Notes: generated from the letters alone by a model not told the origin. A stretch of 64,000 nt of DNA from Echinimonas agarilytica (GCF_023703465.1 NZ_JAMQGP010000004.1:62001-126000), one strand, 5' to 3'; numbered from the stretch's first letter, positions 35,085-43,828 are shown. Made by a program: numbers and translations.

Positions 35085-35526
35085 AGTATTCCCCTAAAGA
35101 ACGACGTTAGATAATGCCGCTTAACACAGCAAAGTCAAAACTCTTTAATCACGAGTGTTAACTCGATCTTGATCCGTTTATTGATTGATATTGGACAGTT
35201 AATAGCATGTAAAAAAAGCGTTGATTACAAGCAATGAGGGGATGAAAAAGTGTTGGTGTAGGAACAACAAATTTTTTGTAATCAACGCACCACTGTTTGG
35301 TGTGAGTCAAACTGCCAAAAATGTCGAAGGACGCTGCTCATTGGTACAGCGCCTTCTGAAGAACCATTCCCGATCATCTCAATCGTTCTAGCTCTTAAGA
35401 CGAATACTAACCGAGAGTTGGCGATATAAAACTGAATTTACCTAGATTTACGTTTGTGTATAAACAGCTACAACTAACCTTGCATATGCTCACAAATTTA
35501 ACGTAATCGATCACACAACCTGTCAA
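35085..35526. other. Intergenic region with a long-range inverted repeat
   Basis: About 440 bases with no supported gene. The main structure is a perfect 13-base inverted repeat, GCGTTGATTACAA at 35218-35230 and TTGTAATCAACGC at 35276-35288, separated by 45 bases. Further on, CACCACTGTTTGGTGTG forms a small hairpin near 35288. It could be a remnant of a miniature mobile element or a structured RNA. Confidence 0.45.
35218..35288. repeat. 13-base inverted repeat with 45-base spacer
   Basis: The arms match perfectly and are preceded by AAAAAAA on the left. No flanking target duplication was identified and no second copy was noticed in the window. Confidence 0.5.
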
Positions 35527-35730
35527 TTAAGGCAGAACCATACTGGGCTCTTTTCTTGGAATTCCTTCCCAAATTCGCTCATGAATCACATATGCCACAG
35601 TGTTGACCGCAGGCTCGACCAAAGCGATGAGACCACCAATTAATAGACTCCCAGTGAGTAACCAAGCAATGGTAAATGCGACACTGAAGTGAGTGATCGC
35701 AAAAGTTAGGGTTTTAATGCCAGTTCTCAT
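35527..35730 (-). CDS. DUF2061 small membrane protein
   Basis: A 67-residue protein. The segment KTLTFAITHFSVAFTIAWLL followed by GGLIALVEPAVNTVAYVIHERIWE fits DUF2061, a two-helix inner-membrane family of unknown role. It ends in a short polar tail. The site AAGGAG eight bases before the ATG supports translation. A Fur-box-like sequence lies 39 bases upstream of the start, so expression may respond to iron. Confidence 0.85.
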   Translation of the reverse strand: MRTGIKTLTFAITHFSVAFTIAWLLTGSLLIGGLIALVEPAVNTVAYVIHERIWEGIPRKEPSMVLP

Positions 35731-35768
35731 ATTATGTCTCCTTAAAGACTCTTAACTCACGACTTAAT

Positions 35769-35787
35769 GATAACAATTCTCATTATC
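35769..35787 (-). promoter_or_regulatory. Fur-box-like site
   Basis: GATAACAATTCTCATTATC matches the 19-base Fur consensus at most positions and is nearly palindromic. It sits just upstream of the DUF2061 gene, between it and the SDR gene whose 3' end it faces, so DUF2061 is the likely target. Confidence 0.65.
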
Positions 35788-35878
35788 ATGTAAAGTATTT
35801 TTATTAAGAAACTTATAAAAAGTAAACTGACGCTTCGATCACCTAACCGACAAAGCCCACCGGAACGTGCATTAAGGG

Positions 35879-36610
35879 CTAAACCACTTGCTTAGTAGGC
35901 GCTAAAACAATTTCACGTAGACACACATGCTGCGGCTGCTGATACACAAACAACATCGTGTTAGCAATGTCTTCGGGTACCAGTATGCCACCGATTTCTT
36001 GGGCCCAATTGTCTTGGCCGTCGGCAAATTCACGCTTTTCAGTTAATGACAGCAAGTTGGTCTCAATCGCGCCCGGCGCAATCGTTGTCACACGCACGTT
36101 GCTCAATGCTAATTCCTGCCGAAGCCCTTCACTAATGCCATGCACTGCATGCTTAGTACCGCAGTAAACGGTTTGGTTTTCAATTAATTTGATGCCACCT
36201 AAAGAGCCCATATTTATAATGGTGCCCTTGCCTTTTTCCTTCATTTTAGTCACGACCGACGCAACACCGTTCATCAAGCCAAGAACATTTACGTTGAACA
36301 TTCGTTGCCATTGAATTGCATCTTGCTCGTCGACCTTATCCATATACATAATGCCTGCGTTGTTAATTAAGCAATCAACTGTACCAAACTGTGCTTCAGC
36401 ATCATCAACAGCTTGTTTGAATGCAGCTAGATCAGTGATATCCAAAGCGCGACACATGGCATTCGGCAAATCCAATTCGCTTACCACGTCAATGTTTAAG
36501 TCCACCAGCAATAGCGAGTATCCTTGCGCTGAAAAGGTTCGAGTCACTTGCAAACCAACACCCGAATTTGCTCCGGTGATGACTACTAGTGGCTTATCAT
36601 GTGAAGCCAT
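35879..36610 (-). CDS. Short-chain dehydrogenase/reductase
   Basis: A 243-residue classical SDR. The cofactor motif is TGANSGVGL, with NNAGIMYMD, the catalytic serine in NMGSLGG, and YCGTK as the YxxxK pair. It is probably NADPH-linked judging by the length and motif, but cofactor preference cannot be read safely. Substrate is unknown. A LacI-type palindrome lies about 65 bases upstream of the start, suggesting carbohydrate-linked control. Confidence 0.88.
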   Translation of the reverse strand: MASHDKPLVVITGANSGVGLQVTRTFSAQGYSLLLVDLNIDVVSELDLPNAMCRALDITDLAAFKQAVDDAEAQFGTVDCLINNAGIMYMDKVDEQDAIQWQRMFNVNVLGLMNGVASVVTKMKEKGKGTIINMGSLGGIKLIENQTVYCGTKHAVHGISEGLRQELALSNVRVTTIAPGAIETNLLSLTEKREFADGQDNWAQEIGGILVPEDIANTMLFVYQQPQHVCLREIVLAPTKQVV

Positions 36611-36673
36611 GAGAGTTTCCTTAAGCCCTAGCTAACAAACGGGGCATGCTAAATTACTTCGACAAAATTAAAC

Positions 36674-36687
36674 TGTTACCGATAACA
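36674..36687. promoter_or_regulatory. LacI/GntR-type palindrome upstream of SDR gene
   Basis: TGTTACCGATAACA has perfect 5-base arms (TGTTA/TAACA) with a central CG pair, as in operators bound by LacI-family repressors such as GntR. It is about 65 bases upstream of the SDR start. Confidence 0.5.
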
Positions 36688-36873
36688 ATACCATGAAACA
36701 AAACAAACAGAAGAAGCAAGTGAAGAAAATTTGGAATGGGCTAAATCATACTTCATGGTTTTAGTGTGAAAGCTGTGAGGCAAGATACAAAGAGGATAAT
36801 AGAGAGAACGAAGTCAAAGCCCCTAGGTTTTAATTAGAGGCTAAGTGCTAGTGGGAACAAGACTCGCGAGAGC

Positions 36874-37071
36874 TCATGCAGCTTTGCGGTTAAAGCGACG
36901 CCGTAATTTGTTTTGCAGCTCTGTGTACGTGCCCAAGCTCATGTTCTTTTCACGCTCGCTCACTGAACGCTTCATGTCGTATTGAAAGTTGTGTTTGATG
37001 CGAGGTACTTTAGGCGGTTCGAGAAAAACTTTAATTTGAGTTTTAAGCCATTGAGATATCTTTTTCAACAT
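36874..37071 (-). CDS. Small basic protein, 65 residues
   Basis: The frame starts MLKKISQWLKTQIKVFLEPP and ends KLRRRFNRKAA. It is rich in K and R with a helical amphipathic N-terminus, and no family is recognised. AGAGGG eight bases before the ATG and coding-like composition support it. No neighbour is co-directional and close, so it is likely its own unit. Confidence 0.55.
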   Translation of the reverse strand: MLKKISQWLKTQIKVFLEPPKVPRIKHNFQYDMKRSVSEREKNMSLGTYTELQNKLRRRFNRKAA

Positions 37072-37486
37072 GATGAATACCCTCTTACAACATTGGTTAA
37101 TGTGCTCTAAAAAGCGCGTTTTGGCTGTCTCTTAAGACGGTATTAGTTTACCTAAATTTAACTGAACCAGAGCTGAACGAGAATGGGTAAGAATCACTTT
37201 TCGAGCCGAAAAATAGAACCAACAAGGTCATGATTTTATTTGTAAAAATAACATCACACGAAAACGCGAATAGACATGCACTTTCAGCGCATAAATGTTG
37301 CCTTTATGTGCTCCCCTTCATGCAAAGAGTCAGGGGCAACAGACTGATTTAGAGCGCTATTAATGCCACCCAAATTCCCCCTGATTGAATACATAGTTTA
37401 ACAACTGCATGATTAGGCATTCATGTCTATCAATACGCCCACAAAGCTCGCTCAATGAGCTTTGAGCATCATCAACATTCAGGCAC
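37072..37486. other. Intergenic region with hairpins
   Basis: About 415 bases without a gene. A 10-base hairpin AGCGCATAAA/TTTATGTGCT (37286-37312, one G-T pair) and a 7-base hairpin AAAGCTC/GAGCTTT (37443-37463) are present. The second may back up the terminator of the PEP-CTERM gene. A small RNA cannot be excluded. Confidence 0.4.
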
Positions 37487-37514
37487 AAAAAAGCCGCCCT
37501 AAAGGCGGCTTTTT
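37487..37514. terminator. Terminator of the PEP-CTERM gene
   Basis: AAAAAAGCCGCC pairs with GGCGGCTTTTT around CTAAA. It lies directly after the gene and works on either strand. Confidence 0.9.
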
Positions 37515-37529
37515 AAAATTTTGGTAAGC

Positions 37530-38219
37530 TTATGCTTTGCGACGGCGCGCCATAGCAGCACAACCCAACAAGCCTAAACCGAACAATGCAACTGCGGCAG
37601 GTTCAGGAATAGTCGCTCCGTGGAAGTCACCTGAACCCGTTGCAATCAAGTTGCCTTGGCTGTCATACAAAGGTGAACCGAATGAGCCGTTGAATGCAAT
37701 GTCAGATCCGTCAATGCCTACGTTAGTATCAAAGTTATCTGCTGCAATACCGCCAACTACGTCCAAGTATCCCGTGCCTGTTAAGCTGGTGATGCTGCCA
37801 CTGAAACCATTGACGTTACCAATAAATGAGTAGTCACCAAAACCTTGGTCTACGTCATGACCTTCAAGCGCTAACCATAAGTCCTTATCAGTAGAACCGG
37901 CTTGTTGAACATAAATATCAATTGTTCCGCCAGTGTAGATGTATGTATCAGAGAAGATGCCATCAATTGGTGGAGCTGCAAGGGTGTATCCGCCCATGAC
38001 AAACGTCAGTTCACAGCTAGCACAGGTAAATGGCCCAGTAGCCGTGTTCAAAGAACCCGTTACAGTAAATTCGCCTGTTACAGGGTTCAATTTTTGTTCA
38101 ATGGCACCTGTCACGGTAGTGAAAGGACCCGGCGTGTATTCAACACCACCAATCATGTCTGCTTGCGCGGTCAAACTTGTTGCGACCAAAGCCAAAGCTG
38201 CTATGCATTTCTTAAACAT
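37530..38219 (-). CDS. PEP-CTERM sorting-domain protein
   Basis: 229 residues with a signal peptide ending LTAQA. The mature part is beta-rich and Gly/Thr-rich with two cysteines (FTCASCEL). The C-terminus carries the PEP-CTERM tag: PEPAAVALFGLGLLGC membrane helix, then a short basic tail MARRRKA. Exosortase would cleave at the PEP motif and the protein would go to the surface or extracellular matrix. No exosortase gene is in the window. A good sigma-54 promoter lies upstream, as known for PEP-CTERM genes under PrsK/PrsR. Confidence 0.9.
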   Translation of the reverse strand: MFKKCIAALALVATSLTAQADMIGGVEYTPGPFTTVTGAIEQKLNPVTGEFTVTGSLNTATGPFTCASCELTFVMGGYTLAAPPIDGIFSDTYIYTGGTIDIYVQQAGSTDKDLWLALEGHDVDQGFGDYSFIGNVNGFSGSITSLTGTGYLDVVGGIAADNFDTNVGIDGSDIAFNGSFGSPLYDSQGNLIATGSGDFHGATIPEPAAVALFGLGLLGCAAMARRRKA

Positions 38220-38324
38220 CTAACTATTACTCCATGGCTCGTTTGATGAACCAAATATATGTTAACTACTAAGTCGGTGATTTCCGTTTAATTTTTACAA
38301 CAACGGATTCGTCTGACCCAGCTA

Positions 38325-38342
38325 ATGCAAACCACAGGCCAA
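38325..38342 (-). promoter_or_regulatory. Sigma-54 promoter of the PEP-CTERM gene
   Basis: On the minus strand TTGGCCTGTGGTTTGCAT matches TTGGCACG-N4-TTGCAT except two bases, with GG-N10-GC spacing. It predicts a 5' leader of about 95 bases. Confidence 0.75.
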
Positions 38343-38466
38343 AAACCCTAATCGCTTGATTATAAACAATAAAATAAAAATCAGAGCCTGCATTTAGAAT
38401 TTTAGAAGCTGAAAACTCAAAAGCTGTAAAATATAGCCACAATGAACTGTTCGCAAATTAATCACC

Positions 38467-38488
38467 TAGAGTATTTGCTCACACTCTA
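38467..38488. promoter_or_regulatory. Dyad upstream of the sigma-54 promoter
   Basis: TAGAGT and ACTCTA form a perfect 6-base dyad with a 10-base centre, about 125 bases upstream of the sigma-54 promoter. This is where an enhancer-binding protein such as PrsR would bind. Confidence 0.35.
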
Positions 38489-38833
38489 AGACGACTGTTT
38501 AGTTAACCTTAAGAATTGAATAAATCGCCACACCTCCTATGAATACTAGCTTTGCAGAGAAGTTTATTTTTTTACACTGTATAAACTGATTCATTACCAA
38601 CCACTGTAAAGAATAATGACATGCCATTTTTTTGACATGTGTCAAACTTTACTACCGGTCATGATGAGTCCAATTGCTGGCTCATTTTTACAGGCAGCTC
38701 CGAGTGAAAATGAAACTTCATTTGACCTTCAAGCCTTCTATAGCGACACTCTCGTAACACGTTGTTTACTCTTACAACATAACTTCATCGAGACTCATTC
38801 ATAGTGAATGCCTAAACCGAGAGCTAACGAGTA

Positions 38834-40489
38834 ATGAATAACTTTTCAACGACCCTCATTGCATGCAGTCTGACCCTATTCTTAGGCGCTTGTAGCGCAA
38901 CAGCCCCTGCATCATTAGATGCATCTCCGCAGGGACAACTCGCAAATCAATGGTTCGCCGATGGCGAAGCTTCCATTGCACTAGGCACGCAAAAAACCAT
39001 CAACAACAAAAAGGGAGCCGCTAAAAACGTCATTCTCTTTGTTGGTGACGGCATGGGCATTTCAACCATTACTGCAGCGCGAATTTTAGCCGGCCAACAA
39101 CAAGGTCAAACCGGTGAAGAGTATCAATTAAGTTTTGAGCAACTGCCGTTTTCAGGTTTGGTGAAAACCTACAACACCAACCAACAAACCCCAGATTCAG
39201 CGGGCACCATGACGGCCATGATGTCGGGTGTTAAAACCAAAGCTGGATTCATCGGCGTGAGCCAAGCTTCGCGCAGAGCCGACTGCCAAGACTACCTCAA
39301 CAATGGCGAAGCACTCTTCAGCGCGTTAGAGCTAGCCGAGCTAGCTGGAAAATCAACGGGGATTGTAAGCACTGCAAGACTCACTCATGCAACGCCTGCA
39401 GCAACATACGCAAAGTCTGTAGAGCGCGACTGGGAAAGCGATGGAGATTTGAAGAACGGCGAAGCACAGCTTGGTTGTAAAGATATTGCCAGCCAGCTCA
39501 TTGATTTTAAACCCAACTTAGAACAACGCATTAACGACGGCAACCCCCTTCCTATCGTTTCAGGTATTGATGTGGCCTTTGGTGGAGGACGCCGAGCATT
39601 TTTTGGTGACGACCCAGCGTCGATAGCCGGTTTTTCTGAAAAAGCGGGTGAAGGTCGCCGGAAAGACGGCCGTAACTTAATTGAAGAATGGCAACAACAA
39701 GGCGGCCAATACGTGATGGATCAAGCCGGTTTCGATGCCCTCTCAATCAACAACGATGCGCCTGTCTTAGGCTTATTTAATGCATCGCATATGCGTTATT
39801 CAGCCAATCGACTTGAAGACAAGTCAGGCGAGCCCACGTTAACTGAAATGACCGACACTGCGATTGATTTATTACAACGCAATAATGAGGGGTTTTTCCT
39901 CATGGTTGAGGCCGGGCGGATTGACCACGGGCATCACGCAGGCAACGCCTACAATGCCCTGACCGATGCCGTTGAACTATCATCTGCGGTTCAAAAAGCG
40001 CTGGAAAAAACCAACCCCGAAGAAACCTTAATTATTGTCACCGCTGACCACAGTCATGTATTTACTATGGCGGGCTATCCCACTCGCGGTAACCCAATTC
40101 TTGGAAAAGTAGTCGGTAACGACGATCACGGAGAACCTAAGTCAGAGCCCACGAAGGCCGATGATGGAATGCCCTACACCACGCTTGGTTATGCAACAGG
40201 CCGTGGGCATGCGTCGCTGGAAAATAACACCAACGCCGATGTGCGCTATGGCAAGCCCATCGATGCCGGACGCCATGACATTTCAGACATCGACACCACA
40301 CACAGTGGCTACCACCAAGAAGCGCTGGTTCCACTTGGCTCAGAAACCCACGGCGGCGAAGATGTGGCTGTATACGCTTCTGGCCCTGGATCGCACCTTG
40401 TGAGCGGAACAATTGAACAAAATGTGATCTTTCACGTTATGAACCACGCTGCTGACCTTACCGGAAAAGCATCGAAAAACATTCAATAA
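38834..40489 (+). CDS. phoA: Alkaline phosphatase, PhoA family lipoprotein
   Basis: 551 residues with lipobox LFLGACS, so likely anchored in the outer or inner membrane facing the periplasm. The catalytic serine is S122 in TPDSAGTM. Metal ligands are in VGDGMGIST, EAGRIDHGHHAGN, TADHSHV and ETHGGEDVAVYA. It hydrolyses phosphate monoesters to release inorganic phosphate. It precedes a phytase-like gene in the same direction, giving a phosphorus-scavenging pair. The symbol reflects family, not proven orthology with E. coli PhoA. Confidence 0.9.
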   Translation: MNNFSTTLIACSLTLFLGACSATAPASLDASPQGQLANQWFADGEASIALGTQKTINNKKGAAKNVILFVGDGMGISTITAARILAGQQQGQTGEEYQLSFEQLPFSGLVKTYNTNQQTPDSAGTMTAMMSGVKTKAGFIGVSQASRRADCQDYLNNGEALFSALELAELAGKSTGIVSTARLTHATPAATYAKSVERDWESDGDLKNGEAQLGCKDIASQLIDFKPNLEQRINDGNPLPIVSGIDVAFGGGRRAFFGDDPASIAGFSEKAGEGRRKDGRNLIEEWQQQGGQYVMDQAGFDALSINNDAPVLGLFNASHMRYSANRLEDKSGEPTLTEMTDTAIDLLQRNNEGFFLMVEAGRIDHGHHAGNAYNALTDAVELSSAVQKALEKTNPEETLIIVTADHSHVFTMAGYPTRGNPILGKVVGNDDHGEPKSEPTKADDGMPYTTLGYATGRGHASLENNTNADVRYGKPIDAGRHDISDIDTTHSGYHQEALVPLGSETHGGEDVAVYASGPGSHLVSGTIEQNVIFHVMNHAADLTGKASKNIQ

Positions 40490-40501
40490 TCCAATGACAG
40501 C

Positions 40502-40529
40502 AGGCGCTCAATCATTCAGTTGAGCGCCT
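40502..40529 (+). terminator. Hairpin after the alkaline phosphatase gene
   Basis: AGGCGCTCAA pairs with TTGAGCGCCT around an 8-base loop. There is no T-tract, so termination strength is uncertain. Confidence 0.55.
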
Positions 40530-40624
40530 CATCACATACACCAACAAAACTCCGCTCACTATCTCCTAAATACTTCTTTCCAAACTTCATTTTAGCCATT
40601 CGAAAACTAAACCACTCCTTCAAC

Positions 40625-40642
40625 CTGTCATCTTTAAGTCAA
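40625..40642 (+). promoter_or_regulatory. Pho-box-like site before the phytase-like gene
   Basis: CTGTCAT-CTTT-AAGTCAA has one perfect Pho-box half and a second half sharing GTCA at the right 11-base period. It is about 95 bases before the start. Confidence 0.45.
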
Positions 40643-40735
40643 AAAACTGAAATCTAAATGTTTATAAAATGTAACAAGAAGTGTTTACAAAGTAGGCCTC
40701 ATATTAAGAATTAATGATCTTCAAGGGACTTACAG

Positions 40736-43075
40736 ATGACTTTCCAAAAGAATGCGTTGGCTATGACTATCGCAATGTCGCTCACTATCGGCCTCACCGC
40801 TTGTAACAGCGATAATGACAACGATAGTTCAAATGCAGAAGCACAAAACTTCAATCGCATTGCAACCTTTCCTGTCTGCCTTCAACTCGACGACAACTGT
40901 CATGTTGATGACGAAACTGCGGCAGAAATCGTTGCAGCAAGCGTCGACGGCAATACGCTCATTTATTCAAATAGCCCGAACGAATCATTAGGTTTTGTCG
41001 ACATTTCTGATCCTTCATCACCAATGCCGATCGCCGAATTAGCGCTCGGTGGTGAGCCAACATCTGTTACTGTTCTCAACGACTACGCTCTTGTAGCCAT
41101 CAACACTTCTGAAGACTATGTTAACGTCAGCGGTGCATTAATTGTGGTTGATATTGCCACTCGTAGCGAAGTGGCCCGCATGGACCTAGGCGGCCAGCCT
41201 GACTCAATTGCAGCAAGCCCAAGCGGTGATTATGTTGCGGTTGTGATTGAAAACGAACGTGACGAAGATTTTGAACCTACCGACGGCGCACCTGTTCAAT
41301 TGCCAGCAGGCGGGTTCATTATCATTGATACAGCATTGTCAGACCCAGCAGACTGGACTCGTCGCAATGTTGATATGACAGGCCTAGCCACTTTATTCCC
41401 TTCTGATCCAGAGCCTGAATATGTCGACATCAATGACGACGATATGGCCGTGATCACTTTGCAAGAAAACAATCATATTGTGGTGGTAGATTTAGCTTCT
41501 GGCGAAGTGATGAACCACTTCTCTGCCGGCACAGTAGACCTTGTGAACATCGATACTGAAGAAGAAGATGCAGCACTGATTTCTCTGACATCTTCAGCGT
41601 CTGATGTGCCACGTGAGCCCGACGGCGTCACTTGGATTTCTAATGACCATTTTGTCACAGCCGATGAAGGCGATTTATATGGCGGTAGCCGTGGCTTCAC
41701 CATCTTCGATAAAGATGGCACGGTTGTGTACTCTTCAGGGAACACGCTCGATCACTTAGCGGTTAAGCTCGGCCATTACCCCGATGCGCGTTCAGGCAAT
41801 AAAGGGAACGAACCTGAGAATGCTGAATATGCCATGTTCGGTGATGACGAGTATTTGTTTGTAAACTCTGAGCGCTCAAGCTTGATTTTCGTGTACGACG
41901 TTGAAAACCCTGAAATGCCAGAGCTCAAGCAAATTTTGCCGACAGCGGCAGGCCCAGAGGGCGTTTTGGCCATTCCTTCACGTGATCTTTTGATTGCAGC
42001 AAGTGAAGTAGACGAGCGCGGTGATAAATTACGTTCTGCTTTGAATATTTATCAACTCAGCGAACAAGCCGCGTCATACCCTACTCTTCAGTCTGCTGAT
42101 GTAGACGGTTTGCCCATCGCATGGAGTGCATTGTCTGGACTTGCGGCACACCCAACTGATGCCAACATTCTCTACACAGTGAATGACAGCTACTATCAGC
42201 AAAACCGCATTTTCACTATTGATGTGTCGCAAACACCGGCAACAATTACCGCATCAATGAAAATTACCGATAGCGACAACGTCCTAGCCAGCATCGCGGC
42301 CACTGCCGTTGATGCCGCTTTGGATGACGATGACGCTGCACGCATTGAAACATTCGATTCAGCAGATTTAGCAGCACTCATCAATTCAGACAAAACCATT
42401 AACATTGACCCTGAAGGCATCGCAGTTGCCTCTGATGGCGGTTTCTGGGTTGCGTCTGAAGGTGCAGGCACAATCGGTGATGAAGATCGCCCATTGAACA
42501 GCTTAAACTTCATCTTCAAAGTAAGCCCAACCGGAGCAATCCAAGACGTCGTGACATTAGGTGCAGAGCTTAACGCGATGCAGGTTCGATTTGGACTCGA
42601 AGGCATTACCGAGCACAACGGCAAATTGTACGCCGCTGTTCAACGCGCTTGGGGCGACAACGATCACCCTGTTATTTTCATTTATGACATCGAAAGCAAA
42701 GAGTCGAGCCACGTATTCTATCCACTGGATGATGCGGAATCTCAAAATGGCGGCTGGGTTGGACTGAGCGACATCACAGCGATGGGCGACGATCAATTCT
42801 TGGTATTGGAACGTGACAACCAAGGCGGTCCAGACGCTGCTATCAAGCGTATTTACTCCATTGACCTAAGTGATGTAGAAGCGGGTGACACCATTAACAA
42901 AACACTTGAAGTTGATTTAATGGACACGCTTGCTGCGACAGGTGCAATGACCTTTGAGAAAATTGAAGGTTTGGCTGTGACCGCAAGCGGCGAGATGTAT
43001 ATCTTGAATGACAACGATGGCGTGAAAGATAACAGTGGTGAGACTCAGTTGTTGAAAGTGAGCACTGCAAACTAA
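40736..43075 (+). CDS. Esterase-like phytase-family lipoprotein
   Basis: 779 residues with lipobox GLTACNSDNDND and an acidic mature sequence. The first half reads as a beta-propeller of the choice-of-anchor / surface-layer type (DGNTLIYSNSPNESLGFVDI, repeated ...FVYDVENPEMPELK-type blades). The second half has the esterase-like-activity-of-phytase pattern (INIDPEGIAVASDGGFWVASEG and RFGLEGITEHNGKLYAAVQ). It is likely secreted to the cell surface to release phosphate from organic phosphorus. A Pho-box-like site and the adjacent phosphatase support that role. Confidence 0.8.
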   Translation: MTFQKNALAMTIAMSLTIGLTACNSDNDNDSSNAEAQNFNRIATFPVCLQLDDNCHVDDETAAEIVAASVDGNTLIYSNSPNESLGFVDISDPSSPMPIAELALGGEPTSVTVLNDYALVAINTSEDYVNVSGALIVVDIATRSEVARMDLGGQPDSIAASPSGDYVAVVIENERDEDFEPTDGAPVQLPAGGFIIIDTALSDPADWTRRNVDMTGLATLFPSDPEPEYVDINDDDMAVITLQENNHIVVVDLASGEVMNHFSAGTVDLVNIDTEEEDAALISLTSSASDVPREPDGVTWISNDHFVTADEGDLYGGSRGFTIFDKDGTVVYSSGNTLDHLAVKLGHYPDARSGNKGNEPENAEYAMFGDDEYLFVNSERSSLIFVYDVENPEMPELKQILPTAAGPEGVLAIPSRDLLIAASEVDERGDKLRSALNIYQLSEQAASYPTLQSADVDGLPIAWSALSGLAAHPTDANILYTVNDSYYQQNRIFTIDVSQTPATITASMKITDSDNVLASIAATAVDAALDDDDAARIETFDSADLAALINSDKTINIDPEGIAVASDGGFWVASEGAGTIGDEDRPLNSLNFIFKVSPTGAIQDVVTLGAELNAMQVRFGLEGITEHNGKLYAAVQRAWGDNDHPVIFIYDIESKESSHVFYPLDDAESQNGGWVGLSDITAMGDDQFLVLERDNQGGPDAAIKRIYSIDLSDVEAGDTINKTLEVDLMDTLAATGAMTFEKIEGLAVTASGEMYILNDNDGVKDNSGETQLLKVSTAN

Positions 43076-43084
43076 GCCACTTTT

Positions 43085-43146
43085 ACAGTGCGCCTCTGAG
43101 CGCACTGTTACTCTTTTAAAAACGCTGCTCAATAGCAGCGTTTTTT
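43085..43146. terminator. Two tandem hairpins between convergent genes
   Basis: ACAGTGCG/CGCACTGT around an 8-base loop (43085-43108) is followed by AAAAACGCTGCT/AGCAGCGTTTTTT around CAAT (43118-43146). The second is a classical terminator usable on either strand. Confidence 0.85.
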
Positions 43147-43150
43147 ATTC

Positions 43151-43726
43151 TCAACGACTTACCACACAATCAACCGGCGGTTGATCAAAATGAGTAATAA
43201 CCGCAGCATCACCCTTGCCTCTGAAGTCTATGTTTTGTCCCGTGTAATGCATTCCACTGGCCACCGGTTGTGAGTAAAGCCACAACTCCATATCATCTTG
43301 ACTCAGAACCAACGACGCAGGTTCAGTGCCATAAAAAGCCACATTGACCATCTGTTGTTGCTCGCCACAACGATACCTAACCTCTTGAAGAGGCGAGATA
43401 AGCTGATATTGAAGCTGCAACTCAGTCATACGAAGCGCATACTGCTGTGCAATGCATTCATTCATAGACTCTGATTTCCAACAATCATTTCGGCCTTTAA
43501 TAAAACCGCGCTGCATCGCCTTTAAATGTGCTTCATCGGTGGTTTTATCGACCGCTTGTTGATACACCAGCGCCAATTGCTGGTCTAGTTCAGATAAGGT
43601 CTCGCTCGCACAAATGGCATGTTCAACCTGTCCTTGTGCCTGCTCACAATCAAACGCAGGTTGCGCTATTGCCCATGTTGAAACACTCAAAGCGAGGAGT
43701 GGTAACTTTGTTCTAAAATTTTGCAT
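43151..43726 (-). CDS. LprI-MliC type lysozyme-inhibitor fusion
   Basis: 191 residues with signal peptide ending WAIAQPA. The N-terminal half is DUF1311/LprI-like (FDCEQAQGQVEHAICAS, SELDQQLALVYQQA, and KGRNDCWKS). The C-terminal half is MliC-like (VRYRCGEQQQMVNVAFYG, ending WLYSQPVASGMHYTG and VDCVVSR). MliC proteins inhibit c-type lysozyme in the periplasm. A fusion of the two suggests one envelope-defence protein; inhibition itself is not shown here. Confidence 0.82.
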   Translation of the reverse strand: MQNFRTKLPLLALSVSTWAIAQPAFDCEQAQGQVEHAICASETLSELDQQLALVYQQAVDKTTDEAHLKAMQRGFIKGRNDCWKSESMNECIAQQYALRMTELQLQYQLISPLQEVRYRCGEQQQMVNVAFYGTEPASLVLSQDDMELWLYSQPVASGMHYTGQNIDFRGKGDAAVITHFDQPPVDCVVSR

Positions 43727-43828
43727 AAGTATTTACAGCTTTCGTTCGTACGATTTGCAAGTCATTTGAATCAAGAATAGCATTCAAATTTACTCACACG
43801 CCATGCGCTAATTCAAAAGGAAGGTGAA

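Larger units (their letters stand above)
38220..38833. other. Divergent promoter region between PEP-CTERM and phosphatase genes
   Basis: About 610 AT-rich bases holding regulatory sites of both genes (see the sigma-54 and dyad entries). A 62-codon frame at 38616-38804 has no ribosome-binding site or recognisable family and is not called. No clear Pho box for the phosphatase was found; TGACATG occurs twice near 38614-38640. Confidence 0.5.

Noticed and set aside
38600-38660. Pho box for the alkaline phosphatase
   Set aside because: The two TGACATG copies are 16 bases apart instead of the 11-base period of a Pho box.
38616-38804. 62-codon frame before the phosphatase gene
   Set aside because: No ribosome-binding site, no family and atypical composition.
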